This document shows, piece after piece, positions 34,811 through 44,899 of a stretch of 64,000 bases of DNA (position 1 is the first letter of the stretch; each line of letters starts with the position of its first letter). Under the pieces are notes generated by a model, which did no database searches, was not told the DNA's origin, and was given only the letters and a program-made list of their open reading frames with translations. A program made the position numbers and the translations under genes. Source of the stretch: Eubacterium nodatum ATCC 33099 (GTDB lineage Bacteria; Bacillota; Clostridia; Peptostreptococcales; Anaerovoracaceae); the NCBI GenBank assembly GCA_000510425.1, contig AZKM01000019.1, positions 1 through 64,000 on the forward strand. The letters run 5' to 3'.

Positions 34811-36607
34811 CTATGGTAGTTGTTCAAGACCAAGCTCTTTCAAGAATACATTATGAGCATCTTTTGCCTTTTTGATGTCATACTCTATTGTCCTCAATTC
34901 TTTTGCCACTTCTTCAATATCAATTATTTTTTCTTCAGGAGCTGTGCTTACATATCGAGAAATATTTAAGTTGTATCCATTCTTCTCAATTTCTTCCATA
35001 GATACACGACGTGAATACCTCTTGTCATCTTCCCTACGGAATTGGTATGCATCGACAATTTTATCTATGTGCTCTGGTAAAAGAACATTTTGTCGTTTGC
35101 CTTTTTCATAATACTCACTTGCATTGATAAATAATACATCATCAGGTTTCTTGCATTTTTTCAATACAAGAATGCAAACAGGTATTCCTGTTGAAAAGAA
35201 TAAATTAGCCGGCAATCCGATTACCGCATCAATATTTCCATCTTTCAGAAGTTTAGTTCTAATTTTCTCTTCTGCACCCCCTCGGAACAATACTCCATGA
35301 GGTAGGATAATCGCCATTGTTCCATTTTTACTCAAAAAATGAAACCCATGTAACAAGAACGCAAAATCAGCTGCTGACTTTGGTGCAAGTCCATAACTTT
35401 TAAAACGAAAATCTTCGGCTAATGTATCATCCGGTTCCCATCTATAACTAAAAGGAGGATTTGCTACTACAGCATCACACTCCAACTTTTTAGCCGGATT
35501 CATTTCATTCAGCAATGACCAATCATTTAACAAAGAATCTCCGTGAAAAATTTGAAACTCCGAATCCTTAAACCCATGTAATAGCATATTCATTCGTGCA
35601 AGGTTATATGTTGTTATATTTTTTTCTTGTCCATATATTTGGCTAATACTATTCGGTTCAAGATGTTTCTTTACATTGATAAGTAAAGACCCCGAACCAC
35701 ATGCGAAATCCAAAAGATTATTTATAAAATCCCTTTTTCCTAACTCCGGTTTATGGCTATCCAATATAACAATTCTGGAAAGAATATTAGAAATCTGCTG
35801 TGGGGTATAAAATTCTCCGGCTTTTTTACCGGAACCAGCTGCGAATTGCCCTATCAAATACTCATAAGCGTTGCCTAACAAATCTACTTCATTGGTAAAC
35901 TCGGCAAGTTTTTCAGCAATTTCCGTTATTATAGAGCAAAGCATTTCATTACGTAATTGATAATTTTTCCCCAATTTATCCGAATCAAGATTCACCTCTG
36001 AAAATAGTCCATGAAATGTACTATCAAACGATTCATTTTCAATAAATTTAAAACCGGCTTGCAAAGTCTTCAAAAGTTGATTATTTTGTGTTCGAGATAA
36101 CTCATAGATATTACTCCATAAATACTGTGGCTTAATGACAAAATGAACCTTTTTGCGCATCTGCTTTTCAAAAAAGGATACTTGGTCCAAATTATTGATA
36201 TACCATAAACTCAAAGGGGTTAGCTTCTGACTTTCAAGTAAACTGGCATATTCATCGACAAGAGTTTGTCTTGCTCTTTTAATGACCTCATTATTTGTCT
36301 CATTTTCCTTTACGGGAAGCTTACTTACAGGCAATGTATTAAAATAATCCGTTATCTTTAATTTTAACTCGGCTATAACCTTATCTATGTTTCCACTATT
36401 TTTTATGTTTTCAATTTCTTTCTCACAATCTGTATAGTCTTTGCTAAGCTCCTTATTTGCCGCAGTTTCATAATTGTCTGAAAGATATCTTAAAAAAAGA
36501 AAGGACAACATATAATCACGAAAGTCATCCGCATTCATAGTGCCTCTAAGTTTATCGGCGATTCCCCAAAGGGCTGATCCTAATTGTTTTTGTTGTACGT
36601 CATTCAT
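34811..36607 (-). CDS. hsdM: Type I restriction-modification methylase subunit HsdM
   Basis: A 598-residue N6-adenine methyltransferase. The N-terminal HsdM domain (QLGSALWGIADKLRGTMNADDFRDYMLSF) is followed by motif I LDFACGSGSLLINVKKHL and the catalytic VVANPPFSYRW. I use ATG 36607 after GAGGTG, ten bases beyond the prrC stop. It acts with HsdS to methylate the host recognition sequence. It is the last structural gene of the operon, after hsdR, hsdS and prrC. Confidence 0.96.
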   Translation of the reverse strand: MNDVQQKQLGSALWGIADKLRGTMNADDFRDYMLSFLFLRYLSDNYETAANKELSKDYTDCEKEIENIKNSGNIDKVIAELKLKITDYFNTLPVSKLPVKENETNNEVIKRARQTLVDEYASLLESQKLTPLSLWYINNLDQVSFFEKQMRKKVHFVIKPQYLWSNIYELSRTQNNQLLKTLQAGFKFIENESFDSTFHGLFSEVNLDSDKLGKNYQLRNEMLCSIITEIAEKLAEFTNEVDLLGNAYEYLIGQFAAGSGKKAGEFYTPQQISNILSRIVILDSHKPELGKRDFINNLLDFACGSGSLLINVKKHLEPNSISQIYGQEKNITTYNLARMNMLLHGFKDSEFQIFHGDSLLNDWSLLNEMNPAKKLECDAVVANPPFSYRWEPDDTLAEDFRFKSYGLAPKSAADFAFLLHGFHFLSKNGTMAIILPHGVLFRGGAEEKIRTKLLKDGNIDAVIGLPANLFFSTGIPVCILVLKKCKKPDDVLFINASEYYEKGKRQNVLLPEHIDKIVDAYQFRREDDKRYSRRVSMEEIEKNGYNLNISRYVSTAPEEKIIDIEEVAKELRTIEYDIKKAKDAHNVFLKELGLEQLP

Positions 36608-36617
36608 TATTAACACC

Positions 36618-37709
36618 TCACACATGTAGTATAAAATTATATTTATTTTGCAATTTATTGAATATATCTAAGAACATTTCCTCATTATCCGGAACCAATT
36701 CCTTAGCTTCGTAACGAAAAACAGTTTTATGAGATAATGTATTGACTATTCTTGCTATATCATCAACATCTTCTATTCCAATCTGTTCAAGTACATAGGA
36801 TATCCTACCGACACCAAGAAAAGAAGAAATATTTTCCAAAACCTGCCTTAATATTGCGAAATGATAAGCAAACAGTTTTTTATCATCAATTGCATGTTTC
36901 AAAATTTGCAATAATTCAAGATGATATAAAAATACATCTTTTTTGCAATCAATAAAATTCAATTCATCATTTGATTTTTTTAAGATTAGCATCTTTGTCT
37001 TATTTTTGTATGAAGATGCTTTTTCACCTTTTGTCAACCAATCTGCTAAAATCGAAAAAAAGCCCACATGATGAGTAGTAATTATTATCTTCCTTTCATC
37101 ACAATGATCTTCAATTAGATCCATTATTGTTGATGCCGTTACAAAAATATTATGATCATCTAAACTTGAAACAGGATCATCAATAAAAAAATGACTATTT
37201 TGCTGACCTGTCCAACCTTGAATATCAAACATAGTAAGAAATAAACACCAAATAAAAATCTGCTGCTCCCCACGAGAAATTTTTATTGGATCCAGCTCAT
37301 TTTCTTCTGTCAAAGGATAAAAACTAACTGATTCAATTCCAAGAGCAATATCGCTATTAAAGTTAAATTTAAAGTCAAATTTTGGTTTATAAGCCGAAAG
37401 CTTTTCTCTAAGTTTTTCTTCATCAATCGATGAATGATATTGATTAAGATTGGAATATATAACATTTAATTTAATAGATTCCCCTATATTTTTCGCATCA
37501 TTATTCCAAACAAATAAGTCTTCACTATAAGCATTGTAGTACACACCTGAATGACTTCCATTGTTCCCTTCTTTAGTAACATTCTTATATTCTACTGAAA
37601 GTCTTGTTTTACCCGTGCCATTAAATGCAAAAATCAATATGATGTTTCTATTGATACCAATAAGGTGTTGTGCCAATTTTTTGACATTTTCATCTGAAAT
37701 ATAGTCCAT
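36618..37709 (-). CDS. prrC: Anticodon nuclease PrrC
   Basis: A 363-residue tRNA-Lys anticodon nuclease linked to a type I restriction system. The ABC-type ATPase half has Walker A IFAFNGTGKTRLS (residues about 25-37), the PrrC-specific YNAYSEDLFVWNNDA, a signature-like SRGEQQIFIW, Walker B FIDDPVSSLDD and switch IIITTHHVGFF. The nuclease half keeps the catalytic triad of E. coli PrrC: Arg288 and Glu292 in AILRQVLENISSFLG and His327 in VNTLSHKTVF. It overlaps hsdS by one base and is followed by hsdM. In E. coli, PrrC is held silent by EcoprrI and released by the T4 Stp peptide, killing the infected cell. Confidence 0.93.
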   Translation of the reverse strand: MDYISDENVKKLAQHLIGINRNIILIFAFNGTGKTRLSVEYKNVTKEGNNGSHSGVYYNAYSEDLFVWNNDAKNIGESIKLNVIYSNLNQYHSSIDEEKLREKLSAYKPKFDFKFNFNSDIALGIESVSFYPLTEENELDPIKISRGEQQIFIWCLFLTMFDIQGWTGQQNSHFFIDDPVSSLDDHNIFVTASTIMDLIEDHCDERKIIITTHHVGFFSILADWLTKGEKASSYKNKTKMLILKKSNDELNFIDCKKDVFLYHLELLQILKHAIDDKKLFAYHFAILRQVLENISSFLGVGRISYVLEQIGIEDVDDIARIVNTLSHKTVFRYEAKELVPDNEEMFLDIFNKLQNKYNFILHV

Positions 37710-38878
37710 TACAACACCTCCTCAACGGCGGGAAATAATCCTTGCATTAATGCTATTTTATGTTGTTTTAGTTTTTCTATTTTTTCTTTTTGACTGCTTA
37801 TCAACTCATCTATCCCAGATAAAAAATCGGCAATTTTTTCTTGTTCATCCGGCTCTTTTGGAATAACTATTGAACAAGATAACACATCATTTTTTTTCAA
37901 ATTTGTCTGTTTTACCCCATCATCGAAAGATAAAAAATATTTATTTCTATTTATAGTGTAAAAAAGCAATGTTGAATTTACTTTTTCGGGAATTATCCTA
38001 CAGACACGCTGATTAACTGTATATACATTGTCTTTTTCAACCAAATAACACTTAGATAAAGCCCTACCATTTGACACATCGCTTAGTACCATAAGAATAT
38101 CTCCTTTATATGCTAATAAGTTTGCTTCATTGGTATATTTTATTATTTCTCCTTCTGTAGAAATAAACTTTGAATTTACTACTATATATTTTCCATTATC
38201 AATAATATTATTTTCATGTGCTTTGCCGTTTTCATAATCTGCAATTTTCTCAATAGTGGTATTTTCCCAGTCTCCACTATCTCTAAACTCTGGAAATCTC
38301 CATTCTGGAACAGTTTTTCCTTCGCTTGGGAACAACTTTTGCAGCCAGCCTTTTTTGTAGTCATTTAGCAATGACAATTTCTTTTCTTCGGCAGAAATCA
38401 GGTAATCAATAGAAGATAAACAATCCGCAATTTTTTTTTGTTCTTCTTCTTGTGGTACAAATATATTAATTTTTTCAATTGTTGTTTTAGATAAGCTGGG
38501 AACTCCACTCGCTTCACTATACTTTAACCAATTAATCTTTTGAAAAACACTATATATAAATAATGGTATGCAATTCTTATATGAATGAGTATAAAATAGA
38601 GTATCCACTGTCCAAAATTTTCCTCTTAAGAAGAATGGATTATTTATTGTACCTTTTCTTCCTATACACACACTATCCCCATCGTATAAATAATCATTCA
38701 CCGATAACATATATCCACCAGATCCATATACTGGTATATTACCTTTTGATAAATGCTTATAGTCTCTTCCGTTACCTATTCGCAATAGTTGTCCAATTTT
38801 TTTTTCGTACCATCCATTCGTTAAGTGAAACTCAGGAAATCTCCATTTAGGAATTACGCCTTTAATATTTTTACTCAT
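37709..38878 (-). CDS. hsdS: Type I restriction specificity subunit HsdS
   Basis: A 389-residue specificity subunit with two target-recognition domains, each introduced by a WRFPEF repeat (near residues 12 and 195) and each followed by a conserved helix: EEEQKKIADCLSSIDYLISAEEKKLSLL after the first and DEQEKIADFLSGIDELISSQKEKIEKL after the second. Recognises the bipartite target for HsdM and HsdR. Overlaps hsdR by 8 bases and prrC by 1. The recognition sequence cannot be predicted from sequence by eye. Confidence 0.95.
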   Translation of the reverse strand: MSKNIKGVIPKWRFPEFHLTNGWYEKKIGQLLRIGNGRDYKHLSKGNIPVYGSGGYMLSVNDYLYDGDSVCIGRKGTINNPFFLRGKFWTVDTLFYTHSYKNCIPLFIYSVFQKINWLKYSEASGVPSLSKTTIEKINIFVPQEEEQKKIADCLSSIDYLISAEEKKLSLLNDYKKGWLQKLFPSEGKTVPEWRFPEFRDSGDWENTTIEKIADYENGKAHENNIIDNGKYIVVNSKFISTEGEIIKYTNEANLLAYKGDILMVLSDVSNGRALSKCYLVEKDNVYTVNQRVCRIIPEKVNSTLLFYTINRNKYFLSFDDGVKQTNLKKNDVLSCSIVIPKEPDEQEKIADFLSGIDELISSQKEKIEKLKQHKIALMQGLFPAVEEVL

Positions 38879-41800
38879 ACGCTTTTAACCCCACAATCTC
38901 TCGTCCATCTGCCATTTTCTTTAATAACGGAACCAATTCATCCATAAGCTCCAATTCTTTTTGTGTTCGCTCTCTCCAACTAAGATTCAGAGGTTCAAGT
39001 AAATCAATCAATTTTTCTCCATCAAAAATCATTCTTTCCATAATTCCATTTACAAAAGCCTCTAAAGAACCAGACTCAATCCCATACTTTTCAGATATGG
39101 AAATCAGCTTCTTAGAAGATTTTTCAGATTTAAATTTCTGGTATCCCTCCATTACTTCCTTTTCACTTAAGCCGTTATTCTCTTCTGAAGATTTAATAAA
39201 TCGGTCAAGCTCCTCTATATACTCTTCAATATCCTTTCGCTCATCCATAAGGTTAGAAGTAGAAGCAATCAAATCAATCAGTTCTTTTTTCGTCATTTTT
39301 TCTTTCTTTGGCACATTAGATTGAGTATATTGAGAAATAAGTGCCATAATATAATCATAATCAATAACCGCTGAAGCAAATAACACAAATTCAAAGTCCA
39401 ATTGCTCTACTTCCGGAGACATATTATGACTATCTTTTTCCTGTTCATCTTTTAACCTTCCGGCAATATCCAAATATGCTCCTCTAAATGCTCGAACTGT
39501 ATCTTCGGGTAATAACGCCTCAATAGTAGCTACTTGCTCCTCTTTTATATCTGTGTACTGATCAAGTTGGGTTTTAAGCCTCTGTATTTGTTTAAATCTA
39601 TCAATAAACATGGCACGAGCCATATCACCTTTAAGGTTACTTACTGCTTCAGGCTTACACTCAAGTCCTTGTGTATTCATAAACTGCTCAAGTTCATCCA
39701 CTGCTTTTTCCAACTTTTTAATCATAATAGGAGCTGGATCCACAAGCCAAATTTCTTTAACTTTCTCACTGTTTTCTTTTCCTGAAAACAGTCTAATCGC
39801 TGCATCAACTTCATCTTCATGTCCTCTAAAATCAATAATATTGCCATAAGGTTTAGTGGTATTAAGCACACGATTAGTTCTTGAAAAAGCTTGAATTAAT
39901 CCATGTTGCTTCAAGTTTTTATCTACATATAAAGTATTTAAATATTTGGAATCAAAACCTGTCAAAAGCATATCTACAACAATAACAATATCTATTTTAT
40001 TCTCATGTGGATAATCCACATTTGTATATTGTTGGTCTTTTATACGTTTTTGTATGTCTTGATAATATAAATCGAATTCATTTATATTGTGATTAGTTCC
40101 ATATTGTTGTTTATAATCATCTATAATTTGTTTTAATGCCTCTTTTTTCTTGTCTGGCTCATGTTTATTATCTTCTTTTTCTTGCACAAGATCCTCTTGT
40201 AGTTGTTTCACATCCTTATTTCCCTCAGCAGGCGGTGAAAAAACACATGCAATGTTTAGTGGAATAAAATTCCCATCTGTACTTGTATATTGTTTTTGAA
40301 CCTCTTTAAATAAATCATAGTATTCTATTGCTTCATTGATACTTGCTGTAGCAAAAATAGCATTATAACGTCTATTATATGTTGCTGCATCATGCTTGGA
40401 TAAAATAGCTTCTACTATTTTCCTTTTGCTTATCTTCGTATCTGCTTTTGCCGCAATTTGAGTATCATCAGGTTTAAAATAATCAATGTGAAAACGTAAA
40501 ACATTACCATCATCAATCGCATTTGTGATGGTGTAAGAATGAAGTTCTTTTTCAAAGACATCCTTTGTTGTTTTATAAGAACCTATCGTCCCATCAACTT
40601 GTTTATAATTTGAATTTTCTTCAAAAATTGGTGTGCCGGTAAAACCAAACAATTGTGCTTTTGGGAAGAAAGTCTTTATTGCTTCATGATTATCTCCAAA
40701 TTGTGAACGATGGCATTCATCAAAAATAATAGCCATACGCTTATCTTGAAGCTTTAGTAGTCTTTCTTTAAAAGTCAATTCTCCTTTTTTTCTTTTTTCT
40801 TGATTACGCTTACTATCGTCATCAAGTGCAAGTCCAAGTTTTTGAATAGTAGTAACTATCACTTTATCCTTATAATCATCAGATGTGAGACGCTTAACTA
40901 AACTTTCTGTATTTGTATTTTCTTCCACACATCCTTCTTGAAACTTATTAAATTCTATACGAGTCTGTCTATCCAAATCTTTTCTATCCACAACAAACAA
41001 GCACTTTTCAATATCTGGATTATCTTTTAAAAGTGTTGATGTCTTAAATGATGTAAGAGTTTTGCCACTACCTGTAGTATGCCAAATATATCCATTGCCT
41101 CGATTTTGCTCAATACAATCCACAATGGCTTTCACAGCATAAATCTGATATGGTCGCATAATCAATAATTTTTGCTCACTCACTACCAAAACCATATATT
41201 TACTGATAAGTTCTCCAATAGTACACTTAGGCAAAAAACAATTCGCAAATTCATATAGATTGGTTATTTTATTATTGTTCTTATCTGCAAATTCATAAAT
41301 AGGCAAGAATCTCTCATCTGCATTAAATGAAAAATGCTCCTTGCGATTATTGGCAAAATAATAGGTATTAGTTTCATTACTAACAATAAAAAGCTGAATA
41401 AAACAAAGTAGAGAATTTGTATATCCATTTCCCGGATCATTTTTATAATTCACTATTTGTTCCATCGCTTTTTTAGGTGTGATTTGTAAAGTCTTTAATT
41501 CAATCTGAACTACCGGGATACCATTAATAAGCAAAATAACATCATAACGATGGTTACTATTTTCTGTATTAATACGCAGCTGATTAACTACTTCAAATTC
41601 ATTTTTGCACCAGTTTTTGAGATTCACAAGAGTATATTGCAAAGGCGTATCATCATCTCTTTTAAAAGTATTTATTTCTCTGAGCTTTTTTGCATTCTCA
41701 AAAACATCTGAATTTATTATGCTATCACGTAATCTTATAAATTCAGAATCACTTAATTTTACACGGTTCAATCTTTCAAAATGCTTTCTGAAATTTTCTT

Positions 41801-41897
41801 CTAATGAAAATTTATCTCTAATATCTTCACGATAAACATATTTTAAATCTATCAATTTTTTGATAAATTCATTCTCTATTTGCCGTTCGTTCTTCAT
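38871..41897 (-). CDS. hsdR: Type I restriction endonuclease subunit HsdR
   Basis: A 1008-residue motor and nuclease. The N-terminal nuclease domain shows RYDVILLINGIPVVQIELKT (Asp, then Glu-x-Lys). The helicase has Walker A WHTTGSGKTLTSF, DECH box IIFDECHRSQFG, GFTGTPI and QAFSRTNRV. It translocates DNA and cuts unmodified targets. I use ATG 41897, eight bases after AAGGA; two in-frame ATG codons lie just upstream. It is the first structural gene, 20 bases after the XRE regulator, and no frameshift is seen. Confidence 0.95.
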   Translation of the reverse strand: MKNERQIENEFIKKLIDLKYVYREDIRDKFSLEENFRKHFERLNRVKLSDSEFIRLRDSIINSDVFENAKKLREINTFKRDDDTPLQYTLVNLKNWCKNEFEVVNQLRINTENSNHRYDVILLINGIPVVQIELKTLQITPKKAMEQIVNYKNDPGNGYTNSLLCFIQLFIVSNETNTYYFANNRKEHFSFNADERFLPIYEFADKNNNKITNLYEFANCFLPKCTIGELISKYMVLVVSEQKLLIMRPYQIYAVKAIVDCIEQNRGNGYIWHTTGSGKTLTSFKTSTLLKDNPDIEKCLFVVDRKDLDRQTRIEFNKFQEGCVEENTNTESLVKRLTSDDYKDKVIVTTIQKLGLALDDDSKRNQEKRKKGELTFKERLLKLQDKRMAIIFDECHRSQFGDNHEAIKTFFPKAQLFGFTGTPIFEENSNYKQVDGTIGSYKTTKDVFEKELHSYTITNAIDDGNVLRFHIDYFKPDDTQIAAKADTKISKRKIVEAILSKHDAATYNRRYNAIFATASINEAIEYYDLFKEVQKQYTSTDGNFIPLNIACVFSPPAEGNKDVKQLQEDLVQEKEDNKHEPDKKKEALKQIIDDYKQQYGTNHNINEFDLYYQDIQKRIKDQQYTNVDYPHENKIDIVIVVDMLLTGFDSKYLNTLYVDKNLKQHGLIQAFSRTNRVLNTTKPYGNIIDFRGHEDEVDAAIRLFSGKENSEKVKEIWLVDPAPIMIKKLEKAVDELEQFMNTQGLECKPEAVSNLKGDMARAMFIDRFKQIQRLKTQLDQYTDIKEEQVATIEALLPEDTVRAFRGAYLDIAGRLKDEQEKDSHNMSPEVEQLDFEFVLFASAVIDYDYIMALISQYTQSNVPKKEKMTKKELIDLIASTSNLMDERKDIEEYIEELDRFIKSSEENNGLSEKEVMEGYQKFKSEKSSKKLISISEKYGIESGSLEAFVNGIMERMIFDGEKLIDLLEPLNLSWRERTQKELELMDELVPLLKKMADGREIVGLKAYE

Positions 41898-41917
41898 ATT
41901 CATCATCCTTATCTAAC

Positions 41918-42133
41918 TTAATTCATATCTTCCAATAACGAAATCAAATCCTGATCCAAATTTTTCTTTTTACAAAGCTCTATCAAGGCATATCTTGCTA
42001 TTTGATTAGGTTTTGATTTATTATTCTCCCACCGATTCACAGAACTGAAGCCGACATGTAGTTCTCTGGCTAATCCTTCTTGAGATAAATTTAATTCTGA
42101 ACGAATGGTCTTAATGATTTCAGAAAGCTCCAT
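41918..42133 (-). CDS. XRE-family regulator of the restriction operon
   Basis: A 71-residue helix-turn-helix protein (RSELNLSQEGLARELHVGFSS, then VNRWENNKSKP), a classic XRE/Cro recognition domain. Start chosen at ATG 42133, after AAGGAG; an upstream in-frame ATG at 42178 lacks a ribosome site. Its position just before hsdR suggests that it acts as a controller protein delaying restriction until methylation is complete. Confidence 0.88.
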   Translation of the reverse strand: MELSEIIKTIRSELNLSQEGLARELHVGFSSVNRWENNKSKPNQIARYALIELCKKKNLDQDLISLLEDMN

Positions 42134-42231
42134 ACCAATCTTCTCCTTAAAAATTTTTATTCTACATTTATATGTCATATATTATATCATAAGCTATAGT
42201 GTTTGAAAATAGAATTAAATATGAGTCTGCT

Positions 42232-42534
42232 TTATAAATCAATTTCTTTTGGATTTTTTCTCTTATTTCTTGCAGTCTCTTTTGTTGTATCCTTAGAACT
42301 AACCTTTTCTCTATTTAGGGTTTTAATAATTGACTCTTTTTCCTTTTCAATTTTATCTCTACCAAGATAATCATTCATATTAACTTTCAGATGTTCCAAC
42401 TCCTCATACTGTGCTGCTAATGAATTGTGCTTCTTGATTATTTCCTCTTGTTTAGTTTGTAAATCCTTAGAATGCTCATTTAATTTCCTGAAAAGATTTT
42501 TATCTGATTTTGTTTTCAATTTCTCCAACACCAT
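42232..42534 (-). pseudogene. C-terminal remnant of a relaxase, fused to the recombinase end
   Basis: About 100 codons in a different frame from the recombinase that it overlaps: FRKLNEHSKDLQTKQEEII, then HNSLAAQYEELEHLKVNMNDYLG and a Lys/Glu-rich end. The pattern NSLxxxY ... K-N/Y-x-LG matches the C-terminal coiled-coil of the relaxase at 53178-54509 (NSLMQEYSSSKSTMDEL ... YGIYMG). No start codon with a ribosome site is seen. It looks like the 3' end of a relaxase gene into which ICE 2 integrated. Confidence 0.5.
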
Positions 42535-44296
42535 ATGTGTTGTCCATAGGATAGGAACACAAATTATTGACCTCGTCGCTTGAATGAGGATACAATTTGT
42601 TGTCAGTTTCCTCATTAACTTCCTTGGCATTTTTTCTTCTGCTCTTGAATAATCTTCCGTCCTGAGAATCTTTTTTTCCAGTCTTATATATGATAGTAAT
42701 CATTGCAGGATCAATTTCACCTTCATCGTTAGTTCCCCCAATGATGATTTTATCTACTATACTTTCAAATACTGCTCTATCAAATTCCTCAAGATATTTA
42801 TTGGACTCAAGTAATTTTTTAAACCCCTCGAGCCTTTTCTTCAACGCTTTTTCATCAGTGAGTGTTACTTCTAAAGTCCTTTTTTCTGCAAGTAATTTCT
42901 CTTTACTAATAGCTATTTCATTATACTTATCCTGATATATATCCATGCTGATTGACTCATTCAGCCTTAACTCAACAAGATCCTTTTCTTTCTTTAGTAT
43001 CTTATCAAGTTGATTTGTTATCTTCTTCAGGTCTTTAGCTAAACTGTTGTCTTTCAATTCTTCTTCCACAGTTTTAAGGAATTCATTAGTAATTTCCACA
43101 TTATTGTGGCATACCTGACGATAGCTTTCCATGAATGCTTTTTCTATGGCTTCTTCTTCAATCCCTTTACTATGCGGACAATACTTCTTTCCGTTTTTAG
43201 TAGCATTGACACACTGCCATATAACTTTTGTATACTCTGAACTCGAATGCCAATTTCTTCTTGAAAGATTATGACCGCAAAATCCACATTCAAGCATGCT
43301 ACTAAAAGCATATTTTCTTGAATACTTTTCTCTCTTACCGCCATTATTAGCAACGGTATTTCTGTTTTTTGACCTTCTTAATCTAATACCTTGAGCTTTT
43401 TCAAAATCTTCTTCCGAAATGATTGGCTCGTGATGGTTCTCTATATAGAACTTATCCTGTTCTCCGAAATTATCCAATCTTCTCTTTGAAATAGGATCAA
43501 CCGTATAGGTCTTTCCCATCATAAGATCCCCTTTATATTTCTCGTTTTTTATGATTCCTAAAACTGTTGTTTCCGTCCATCTTTTATTTCCTCTTGGCGA
43601 TAAATATCCTTGTTCTTCAAGTTCTCTGGAGATTACCATTCCGCCAACACCTTCAATATATCTTCTGAAAATATATCTTACAATCTCAGCTTCTTTTTCA
43701 TTGATAGAAATGCTTTTAGTTTCCGGATCATAGTCATAGCCTAAACACCCTTGAAATCCGACCATTTCTCCTCTTTCCATCTTCATTCTCAAACCTTTTT
43801 TGACATTGGCTGAAATGTTCTCTACTTCCTGTTGCGCAACTGAACTTAAAATTGTTAAAAGCAACTCTCCGTCCATTGTTAAGGTGTTTATGTTTTCCTC
43901 TTCAAAAAAGACCGCAACATTAAACTCTTTCAACTTTCTTACATACTTTAAGGTGTCTAATGTATTTCTTGCAAATCTTGATATAGACTTTGTAATTATC
44001 ATATCTATATCGCCGTTCATACAGTCATTTATTAACCTTTGAAAGTCAATTCTTCGATCAACCTGTGTTCCTGTTATCGCCTCGTCAGCATATATTCCGG
44101 CAAGAGTCCACTCTTTATTTTTCTGTATAAATTCTGTGTAATGTTCTACCTGAGAATTATAGCTGTTAATCTGATCTTCAGTATCCGTACTAACTCTGCA
44201 ATACGCTGCCACTCTCTTTATTGAGCGTTCAACACAGCCTGATGCAGTTCTTTTCAGTGTGGTATCACCTTTAATAACTTTTACATCTTTCTTCAC
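42500..44296 (-). CDS. Large serine recombinase of ICE 2
   Basis: A 598-residue site-specific recombinase of the TndX/TnpX type. The N-terminal resolvase domain has the catalytic Ser36 in AAYCRVSTD and the motif SRFARNTLDTL; the recombinase domain follows (LGYDYDPETKSISINEKEA, YLSPRGNKRWTETTV), then the Zn ribbon with Cys pairs in LECGFCGHNLSRR and QCVNATKNGKKYCPH, and a coiled-coil. Start is GTG 44296 after GGAGG. The last 30 or so residues may be derived from sequence at the integration junction. It excises and integrates the element, and lies at the end of ICE 2. Confidence 0.92.
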   Translation of the reverse strand: MKKDVKVIKGDTTLKRTASGCVERSIKRVAAYCRVSTDTEDQINSYNSQVEHYTEFIQKNKEWTLAGIYADEAITGTQVDRRIDFQRLINDCMNGDIDMIITKSISRFARNTLDTLKYVRKLKEFNVAVFFEEENINTLTMDGELLLTILSSVAQQEVENISANVKKGLRMKMERGEMVGFQGCLGYDYDPETKSISINEKEAEIVRYIFRRYIEGVGGMVISRELEEQGYLSPRGNKRWTETTVLGIIKNEKYKGDLMMGKTYTVDPISKRRLDNFGEQDKFYIENHHEPIISEEDFEKAQGIRLRRSKNRNTVANNGGKREKYSRKYAFSSMLECGFCGHNLSRRNWHSSSEYTKVIWQCVNATKNGKKYCPHSKGIEEEAIEKAFMESYRQVCHNNVEITNEFLKTVEEELKDNSLAKDLKKITNQLDKILKKEKDLVELRLNESISMDIYQDKYNEIAISKEKLLAEKRTLEVTLTDEKALKKRLEGFKKLLESNKYLEEFDRAVFESIVDKIIIGGTNDEGEIDPAMITIIYKTGKKDSQDGRLFKSRRKNAKEVNEETDNKLYPHSSDEVNNLCSYPMDNTYGVGEIENKIR

Positions 44297-44335
44297 TGCA
44301 TCCGCCTCCTTTTTTGTATCTCTCTATGCAGTTCT

Positions 44336-44341
44336 ATTATA
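44336..44341 (-). promoter_or_regulatory. Candidate -10 box of the recombinase gene
   Basis: TATAAT in minus-strand orientation (TGTGGTATAAT), about 40 bases upstream of the GTG start. The -35 region is poor, which fits an activator-dependent or weakly expressed recombinase. Confidence 0.4.
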
Positions 44342-44596
44342 CCACACTCGCAAAACATTATAAATATAATTCTGTTGAAATGTTGTACTTTTTCATCAGT
44401 TTTAACTTTATCTTTCTGTATTCAATATCGTTTAGTAAATGTTTAGATAGCAAGATAGATAGCATAGATAATTGGAGGCTATATTTTAGTAATTCGTTAT
44501 TCATTCTAAACCCTCCTCGTTAAAATTCATTTTTAAGTTTTATGACATTGACGGGTGCTTTGGATCAGCAACATTGGAATCTCACCACCGCCCCTG

Positions 44597-44734
44597 TTAA
44601 GATGAGCCGGCTTTCACTAAAGAAGTATCATTATCATCACTTAGATCATGGCTCACAAAGTTGTCCTTGTTCTTTGCTTTAGAATCTTTATCTATCGCTC
44701 GTTTCCTTATATCCTCGCTTATGGCAGTATTCAT
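44597..44734 (-). CDS. Possible small ORF between the sigma factor and recombinase
   Basis: A 45-residue ORF (MNTAISEDIRKRAIDKDSKAK ... ends LVKAGSS) from ATG 44734 to TAA 44597. No clear ribosome site; a stop codon lies directly before the ATG. The rest of 44345-44967 has a TTGACA-like box near 44830 and no other gene. The peptide is hydrophilic; it may be unexpressed or a degraded tail of a lost gene. Confidence 0.3.
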   Translation of the reverse strand: MNTAISEDIRKRAIDKDSKAKNKDNFVSHDLSDDNDTSLVKAGSS

Positions 44735-44899
44735 TTAAACCGAATTTAATCAGCAGGAAATTCATGGCGTAAATATCTTTTGCTCACTAAGTAATTAAAA
44801 GTCCCGTCTTGGTCTATTCAATTGTCAAAGAACAGCTGCCTAATGGCTATAAGAGAGAATTCCCTTTAAATATCTTGAATTTCATTTCCTATCTTCTAA

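Noticed and set aside
42232..42630. Independent 132-aa gene overlapping the recombinase
   Set aside because: No ribosome site before its first ATG codons, and its first 30 codons are simply the recombinase DNA in another frame; treated as a relaxase remnant.
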